In this document: positions 59,184 to 64,000 of the stretch, one piece after another
Layout: every line of letters starts with the position of its first letter
Numbering within the stretch: position 1 is the first letter of the stretch
Assembly (NCBI GenBank): GCA_038526915.1
Contig: JBCBGF010000013.1
Span: 1-64,000 of the forward strand
Direction of reading: 5' to 3'
Length of the DNA stretch: 64,000 nucleotides
Source: JBCBGF01 sp038526915
Lineage (GTDB): Bacteria > Pseudomonadota > Alphaproteobacteria > Rhodobacterales > Rhodobacteraceae
Position numbers and translations under genes: made by a program
Notes under the pieces: generated by a model
What the model was told of the DNA's origin: nothing
Database searches by the model: none
The model's input: only the letters and a program-made list of their open reading frames with translations

Positions 59184-59837
59184 TTAGAATTCAAACTCTG
59201 AACGTTTCGCGAACCCCGGCAATACAGGTGCGCCTGCATTGAAGGAAAAGCGCCAAGATACTGCCCCGTCAACGAAATAGCCGATCCGGCACACGCCCAA
59301 CGCCCCTTCCATGAAGAGTGCGGCAATCCGGCCACCGTCTTTGAGCTGCGCTGTCAGCGTTTCGGGCACCTCTTCCACGGCACCCTGGATCATGATCACA
59401 TCGTAGGGCCCATGCTTGGCAGCCCCCTCCGCCATCGGCCCGCGCAGGAGGATGACGTTGTCGGCGCTGACCTCTGACAATGCCGCTTCAGCCTCATCCG
59501 CGAAGCTTTCGTCTTCCTCAACAGCCACAACCGCTTCGGCCATGCGCGACAAGACAGCCGAGGAATAGCCGTAGTTTGGCCCGACATCCAACACCAGCTC
59601 AGTCGGCTGAATGTCCAAAGCGTCCAGCATCTTGGCCAAGGTGCGCGGCTCCAGAACGACGCGCCCACCGCCCAGATCGATGTTTTCGCCGATATAGGCC
59701 GCCTCGCGCCGGGCTTGCGGCACGAAGAGTTCGCGCGGAACCGTCAAAAGGGTATCGATTATCGGAAACTTGGTCACGTCCGAAGGACGGACCTGGGTGT
59801 CGACCATCATCGTCCGACGCGCGGCATAGTCGGGCAT
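59184..59837 (-). CDS. Protein-L-isoaspartate methyltransferase family protein
   Basis: The 217-residue protein has the PCMT layout: RELFVPQARREAAYIGENID, then LEPRTLAKMLDALDIQPTEL, and motif I VLDVGPNYGYSSAVLSRMAE. The usual GCGTGY of motif I is PNYGY here, so SAM binding may be altered. It may repair isoaspartate or have another role; proteins of this type regularly precede tolC in the order. The ATG at 59837 was chosen, since the codon before it is TTG. It forms an operon with tolC. Confidence 0.82.
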   Translation of the reverse strand: MPDYAARRTMMVDTQVRPSDVTKFPIIDTLLTVPRELFVPQARREAAYIGENIDLGGGRVVLEPRTLAKMLDALDIQPTELVLDVGPNYGYSSAVLSRMAEAVVAVEEDESFADEAEAALSEVSADNVILLRGPMAEGAAKHGPYDVIMIQGAVEEVPETLTAQLKDGGRIAALFMEGALGVCRIGYFVDGAVSWRFSFNAGAPVLPGFAKRSEFEF

Positions 59838-59991
59838 CAATCTAAACTCGTTCGTTCAGTTCTTTTGCCATCACATGACATACTTGCGCGGATCGGGCAA
59901 GCGTGCGGGGCAAGGCGGAACGGCGCATGTCGACGCGCTTGATCCCTCGCGTTGCTTGCGCCTAGATGCCTGAAACGGACGGGCGGGCGGC

Positions 59992-60987
59992 ATGGCGATT
60001 GGATCGGAACGGGTGATGCTGGTTGCGGTGATGCGCAACGAAGGGCCCTATATTCTGGAATGGCTGTCCCATCACTTTGCGCTTGGCGTAGATGAGCTTT
60101 TGATTTTCACCAATCACTGCACAGACCTGACGGACCAGATCCTGGACCGGTTGGAATACCTCTTGCCGCATCGGGTGAAGCATCAGCCCAATCCCAAGAT
60201 CATGTTTCCCAATCGCGGTCAGTGGCACATCATGGCGCTGCGCTATGCGGGGCATTTCGGGCGGTATCGGGCAGCGGACTGGATCTATGCCACGGATGCG
60301 GATGAGCTTTTGATCCTGAAGAACGGGTGTTCGACGCTGGATGATTTGTATGAGGCAACCGGCGGGTTTGACGCGATCTCGTTCACGTCGGTCGCGTTCA
60401 ACAGCAACGGGCAGAGCATGCCCGCGCCCGCACCGGTGCGCGAACGTTTCACCCAGACGAGCCTGAAGGACCCCGATGGCGGGGATGCGATCAGCGGGGT
60501 AAAGACGCTGTTTCGCAATTCGGTCAGCGGCGCCCGCAGGCCCCACCGCCCAGTGACGCCTGCGTTTTCCACCACGGGCCAGCGGTGGGTCAACGGGTCG
60601 GGCACCCCCCTGCCCCCGACATTCACGGATGGGCATGTGAAACATCAGCCCACGGCGGGCACGCGGGCATTTGCGCAGTACAACCACTACATGATCAAAA
60701 GCGCGGGCGAGTTTCTGTTGAAAGTCGATCGCGGGGATGCGGTGAATCAAGAGCGGTTGGGGGCATCGGCCCAGTACTGGGCGCATGCCAACAGGCCGGG
60801 ATGCAGCGAGACGATCGCTGTTGAGATGTCGCCTGCGGCACGCGACCTTTATGAGGCGTGGCTGGCCGATCCTGTGCTTGGGCGGTTGCACGCGGAGTCG
60901 TTCGATATCCGCCGCAAGCGGCTGGAGGAGATCCTGGCCACCGAAGCGGGGGCGGAGCTTGCCGAACAGATCGGCTTTGTGGCCTAG
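59992..60987 (+). CDS. Glycosyltransferase family 2/92-like protein
   Basis: The 331-residue protein has MLVAVMRNEGPYILEWLSHH, then GVDELLIFTNHCTDLTDQIL, and the DxD motif in YATDADELLILKNGC, a pattern of the Glyco_tranf_2_4/GT92-like group common in marine Rhodobacterales. The acceptor is unknown. It has no membrane helix. It is the first of three plus-strand genes (59992-63983) that look like one surface-glycan unit, and is divergent from the methyltransferase gene. Confidence 0.82.
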   Translation: MAIGSERVMLVAVMRNEGPYILEWLSHHFALGVDELLIFTNHCTDLTDQILDRLEYLLPHRVKHQPNPKIMFPNRGQWHIMALRYAGHFGRYRAADWIYATDADELLILKNGCSTLDDLYEATGGFDAISFTSVAFNSNGQSMPAPAPVRERFTQTSLKDPDGGDAISGVKTLFRNSVSGARRPHRPVTPAFSTTGQRWVNGSGTPLPPTFTDGHVKHQPTAGTRAFAQYNHYMIKSAGEFLLKVDRGDAVNQERLGASAQYWAHANRPGCSETIAVEMSPAARDLYEAWLADPVLGRLHAESFDIRRKRLEEILATEAGAELAEQIGFVA

Positions 60988-61090
60988 GCCATAAGACACG
61001 GATCGGCGCTTGTGGGGTCGGGCGGCGGTGGGATAACATGGGACAACACTTGCGGCCCAGTCGCAGCAATAAAAACGAGCGGTTGCCCCT

Positions 61091-63145
61091 TTGGGTCAGA
61101 TATCTGAAGACGCGTTTGTCGACAGGGAAATCGCCCACCGTTTAGGTACGGTCGGCGCGGCAAAACCGCTGTTTTCCGAAGCGGCGCTGGACCAGGCGCT
61201 GGCTGCGTCTAGCGGTATGACCTTGGCTTGGTCATCGCGCGCCCAAAAACCCTGGGATATCAACAGCTGGCGCGGGACAACGGACGGCCCTGCAGCGATT
61301 GAAAGCCCGGTCCACGGCAATGCCTACAAGACCCAACATGCGCTGGAGGCGATCCTGGCGGCGGGGGCGGATTTCGATTTTCTGCTGGATATGCAGGATC
61401 ATCGCGCGCGCGCGGTGGCCAAGGCAGATGGTCGCGCGGTTCCGGTATTCTCGTTCAACCGGCGCGTGGGGCATGGCGCGGGGCGGATCCTGTGGCCCCT
61501 GCCCGTCTTCCAGGATATCGGCTCACCTCAATTCCTAGGCGGGTTGGATCCCGACCGTGTCCCCTGGTCTCAGAAGGAGGACCGGGTGATCTGGCGGGGC
61601 GGGCCGGGCAACCGCGGGCGGCTTGGCCGCTATGGGCGGGGTGCGGTGATCCGGCTGGTGCCGCTTCTCAGACGCTACCATGACGGCAAGCTGAGCGCGG
61701 ACGAGACCTTGCGCGTTCTGCGCACCATGCCGCGCTACAAGGTGCTTGAGCGCTATTTCGACGATCCGCGGTTTGATGTGGGCTACACCGAAATCGAAAA
61801 GGTCGATGTGCCGAACGAGCCGTTCATCCAGGACTATCTGCGGGATGCCAAGCCGCGCGAGGCGTTTCAGGCTTACAAATACATCCTGGTTCTGCCGGGG
61901 TCGGACGTTGGATCGTCGCTCTATTGGACGATGAATTCCGGGTCCGTCCCCTTGGTCATGGACTGCGATTTCGAAACCTTCGGGACCTGTCACTTCAAAC
62001 GGTGGGAGCATTTCATTCCGGTTCCGAAGTCCCTTAAAGCCGTGGACGATATTCTGGATTGGTGTGCCAGCAATCAGGATCGGTGTCAGGAGATTGCGCG
62101 AAACGCGGTGGAGGTGGCGCAGTTGCTGGGCCGGACGGACCTGCGCGCGCGCAGCGATGCCGGTGTGATCGACAGGGTGCGGTCGGCCCTGCCGCAGGTC
62201 CGCCGCTTTCCTGCCAAGGCCCTTCCCGCGCCCGCAGCCCCCCGCCCCGCCAGCAAGCCCAAGCCACCGCGTCTGAGCATCTTCTTCATCGCGCAGCCGC
62301 CCGATTATGCGAGCATGGGTCTCTACCTTGCCGCCTCGGTCCGCGCCATGATCCGCGAGCCTGTGGATCTGATCGGCTATGTGCCCGCCAGCTCGGCAGA
62401 CCAGCAGGACCCGCGCGTGGCGGAGCTTTATGCGCAGATGGGTGTTGATCTGCGGGTGTTTGAGGATCGGGAGCGTTTCGATCCAGCCTATCCGCACGGC
62501 AACAAGATCCTTGCCGCGCTGGAGCCGAGGCGGACGCCTTTCGGGGCGTTTCTTGACTCCGATATGCTGCTGATCCGGCCCAATACGATTGAGAACCTGA
62601 TCACCCCGGGCCATGTCTCCGTCGCGCCGGCGACGTCGATGTACTGGTCGGGGCAAAAGATTTGGGAACAGGTGTACGGGGCCTGCGACATGCCCCTGCC
62701 CGATGCGCGGATCTGGCTGGCGCGCCAGCGCAGGCGCAAGCTGATGCCCTACTTCAACTCTGGGTTGGTGGCGTTTCCGGAGGCGCCAGTTGCCGCCGAC
62801 GGGCGTCGTTTTCCACAGGTCTGGTATGATCTTGCGCGGGCCATCGACGGGCATGACATCGCGAAGAAGCGCCCCTATCTGGATCAGCTGAGCCTGCCTC
62901 CCGCGATCATCGCGTCTGGGCTGAGTTGGAACATCCTGCCCGAAGAACAGCATTTCATCCTTGGCGGCGAACTCCGCGGTGAACCGCTACCCGAGGATCG
63001 AGAGATTGTTTTGTTGCACTACCGGAACCTGCGCATCCTGCGCGAGGTGGGGCATTTGAAGACAGCGAAGGCGTTTTTGGAACGCGCAACAGGCGTGCGG
63101 CGGATTTCGCAGGTCGAGCCAGAGGCCGCGTTGGCTGATGGGTGA
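61091..63145 (+). CDS. Two-domain glycosyltransferase (GT90-like fused to GT8-like)
   Basis: The protein has about 684 residues. Residues 1-385 look like a GT90/CAP10 domain, with RVIWRGGPGNRGRLGRY and YKYILVLPGSDVGSSLYWTM followed by NSGSVPLVMDCDFE. A Pro/Ala-rich linker (about 386-405) joins a second domain that starts RLSIFFIAQPPDYASMG and has the DxD motif in FGAFLDSDMLLIRPNTIE, like GT8-type enzymes. A fusion of two transferases suggests they add successive sugars. The start is uncertain (TTG 61091, or ATG 61217). The last eight bases overlap the hydrolase gene. Confidence 0.75.
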   Translation: MGQISEDAFVDREIAHRLGTVGAAKPLFSEAALDQALAASSGMTLAWSSRAQKPWDINSWRGTTDGPAAIESPVHGNAYKTQHALEAILAAGADFDFLLDMQDHRARAVAKADGRAVPVFSFNRRVGHGAGRILWPLPVFQDIGSPQFLGGLDPDRVPWSQKEDRVIWRGGPGNRGRLGRYGRGAVIRLVPLLRRYHDGKLSADETLRVLRTMPRYKVLERYFDDPRFDVGYTEIEKVDVPNEPFIQDYLRDAKPREAFQAYKYILVLPGSDVGSSLYWTMNSGSVPLVMDCDFETFGTCHFKRWEHFIPVPKSLKAVDDILDWCASNQDRCQEIARNAVEVAQLLGRTDLRARSDAGVIDRVRSALPQVRRFPAKALPAPAAPRPASKPKPPRLSIFFIAQPPDYASMGLYLAASVRAMIREPVDLIGYVPASSADQQDPRVAELYAQMGVDLRVFEDRERFDPAYPHGNKILAALEPRRTPFGAFLDSDMLLIRPNTIENLITPGHVSVAPATSMYWSGQKIWEQVYGACDMPLPDARIWLARQRRRKLMPYFNSGLVAFPEAPVAADGRRFPQVWYDLARAIDGHDIAKKRPYLDQLSLPPAIIASGLSWNILPEEQHFILGGELRGEPLPEDREIVLLHYRNLRILREVGHLKTAKAFLERATGVRRISQVEPEAALADG

Positions 63146-63983
63146 GGCTGCCGTGGCCTTGGGCGCGGATTGGACGCGCACGCTGGTGACCGAGACGGCG
63201 GATCTGCGAATGGTTTATTGGGGTCCGCGTGACACAAGGGGCCTTCGGATCGTGGTCGCATTTCCCCCGTTCGACTACCCGTTTGACGGCGATGGCTGGG
63301 GCGCACGGTCGTTTGCGAAACGGGGCATCGGGCATGTCTGCGTGTTCCATCGCAGGCCCGACTGGTATCAGAACGACAGTTTCTTTGACGCCATGGAGGC
63401 CTGCCGGGAATTTCTCGCTCCGGCGGCGGGCGTGACCGCCTATGGCTTTAGCATGGGTGGTCTAGGGGCACTGCTTGGTGCCCGTGCGTTGGGGGCAGAC
63501 CGTGCGGTCGCGATCACACCGCAGGTGACGATCGACCCCAGTGTCCCGCCCCGCGAACGGCGGTTTGTGCCGCAGTGGGAGGCGATGGGGCCGTGGCAGC
63601 ATGATCTGCTGGCCCATATGGATGACAACCGCCGCTATATTGTGCTGTTTGATCCGCTGCACGCACGCGACCGGCGCCAGGAGGCGTTGATTCCGCGCGT
63701 TACAGGTTACGAGCGGTGTTTGATGCATGGCGCAGGGCACGCACCGATACAGGCTTTGGCGCAGATGGGGGTCGCAGAGGCGCTGTTTGATGTGCTCACC
63801 GCCAAACGGTCACCAAGACACTTGCGCCAGGCCTACCGCGCGGCGCGACCGCACGGCTTTCGATATCTGCGCAAGGTTGGCACAGAATTGCATGCGCGCC
63901 GACATCCTATGGCAGCCCGCTGTCTGGAACATGCCGAACGCGCAGGGTTTCGGCGATTGGTCAAACGCTGGGCTCGTACGTAA
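63138..63983 (+). CDS. Alpha/beta hydrolase-fold protein of the glycan cluster
   Basis: The 281-residue protein has a nucleophile elbow VTAYGFSMGGLGALLGARAL and a late His in CLMHGAGHAPIQ, so the serine hydrolase triad is probably complete. The front part (RIVVAFPPFDYPFDGDGWGA) replaces the usual HG oxyanion loop. The ATG lies eight bases inside the end of the two-domain glycosyltransferase gene, showing coupling. It may remove or transfer acyl groups on the same glycan. The exact family is not recognised. Confidence 0.7.
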   Translation: MGEAAVALGADWTRTLVTETADLRMVYWGPRDTRGLRIVVAFPPFDYPFDGDGWGARSFAKRGIGHVCVFHRRPDWYQNDSFFDAMEACREFLAPAAGVTAYGFSMGGLGALLGARALGADRAVAITPQVTIDPSVPPRERRFVPQWEAMGPWQHDLLAHMDDNRRYIVLFDPLHARDRRQEALIPRVTGYERCLMHGAGHAPIQALAQMGVAEALFDVLTAKRSPRHLRQAYRAARPHGFRYLRKVGTELHARRHPMAARCLEHAERAGFRRLVKRWART

Positions 63984-64000
63984 AGCGCGATCGAAGTTCG

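Noticed and set aside
1..64000. CRISPR arrays, prophage or transposase genes
   Set aside because: No regularly spaced short repeats with unique spacers, and no integrase, transposase, terminase, portal or Cas-like proteins were found; the repeats seen are families A and B and the TPR-coding units.

Overview
This is a chromosomal stretch of a GC-rich alphaproteobacterium. It is most likely a member of the Rhodobacterales (Roseobacter group). The signs are the aerobic cobaltochelatase genes cobS and cobT, an H-NS protein of the HvrA type, a DUF6280 protein, the BolA / J-domain neighbourhood, a pcm-tolC-(PopZ-like) run, and housekeeping genes that give closest family resemblance to this order (gatB, metG, metF, valS, efp, pepN). 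I see no plasmid, prophage, CRISPR or transposase gene.

Layout. 0.1-5.6 kb: a photolyase/cryptochrome, a two-gene membrane (HTTM-like) unit, a YafY-type regulator with a VOC protein, and two unknown genes. 5.6-12.6 kb: a lipoprotein, pepN, a PH-like membrane protein, a lysophospholipid acyltransferase, a lytic transglycosylase lipoprotein and gatB. 12.6-14.7 kb: a 55-residue membrane peptide gene divergent from an XRE-TPR protein with near-identical 150-bp repeats. 14.8-24.7 kb: DUF4177, BolA, J-domain protein, chemoreceptor, Tat-exported MsrB, cobS, cobT, aminopeptidase P and DUF427. 24.8-29.9 kb: a ClC channel, a D-lactate/glycolate-type oxidase and metG. 30.0-33.0 kb: a tight operon of acetyltransferase, acyl carrier protein, short-chain dehydrogenase and AMP-ligase that looks like a small acyl-precursor pathway. 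33.0-35.4 kb: gene-poor DNA with only an H-NS gene and tRNA-Leu(UAA).

35.6-45.4 kb: a GT61 glycosyltransferase, TPR protein, rhomboid protease, GFA protein, inositol monophosphatase, metR/metF with a perfect operator, a thioesterase, a DUF2235 hydrolase, an ornithine-decarboxylase-like gene divergent from an Lrp regulator with an operator between them, and DUF3592. 45.4-55.7 kb: valS, a mini Tat protein with a Fur-like box, two PLP aminotransferases, two micro membrane proteins, an ABC exporter, a glycosyltransferase, ygfZ and efp. 55.9-64 kb: DUF6280, a YdjM-like membrane protein with an apparent CTG start, a PopZ-like protein, tolC, a PCMT-family methyltransferase, and a three-gene glycan cluster that includes a two-domain glycosyltransferase fusion.

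Two families of structured intergenic repeats run through the window. Family A has five copies: a large GC palindrome beside a small hairpin. Family B has four copies: a constant box, then a stem whose sequence varies but whose pairing is kept, then a constant hairpin. All four B copies lie in the sense direction just after a plus-strand gene. Family B is the most unusual structure I found. The acyl-precursor operon, the XRE-TPR/peptide pair and the Fur-box mini protein are the best candidates for undescribed gene systems. All functional calls come from reading the sequence by eye, without database searches.
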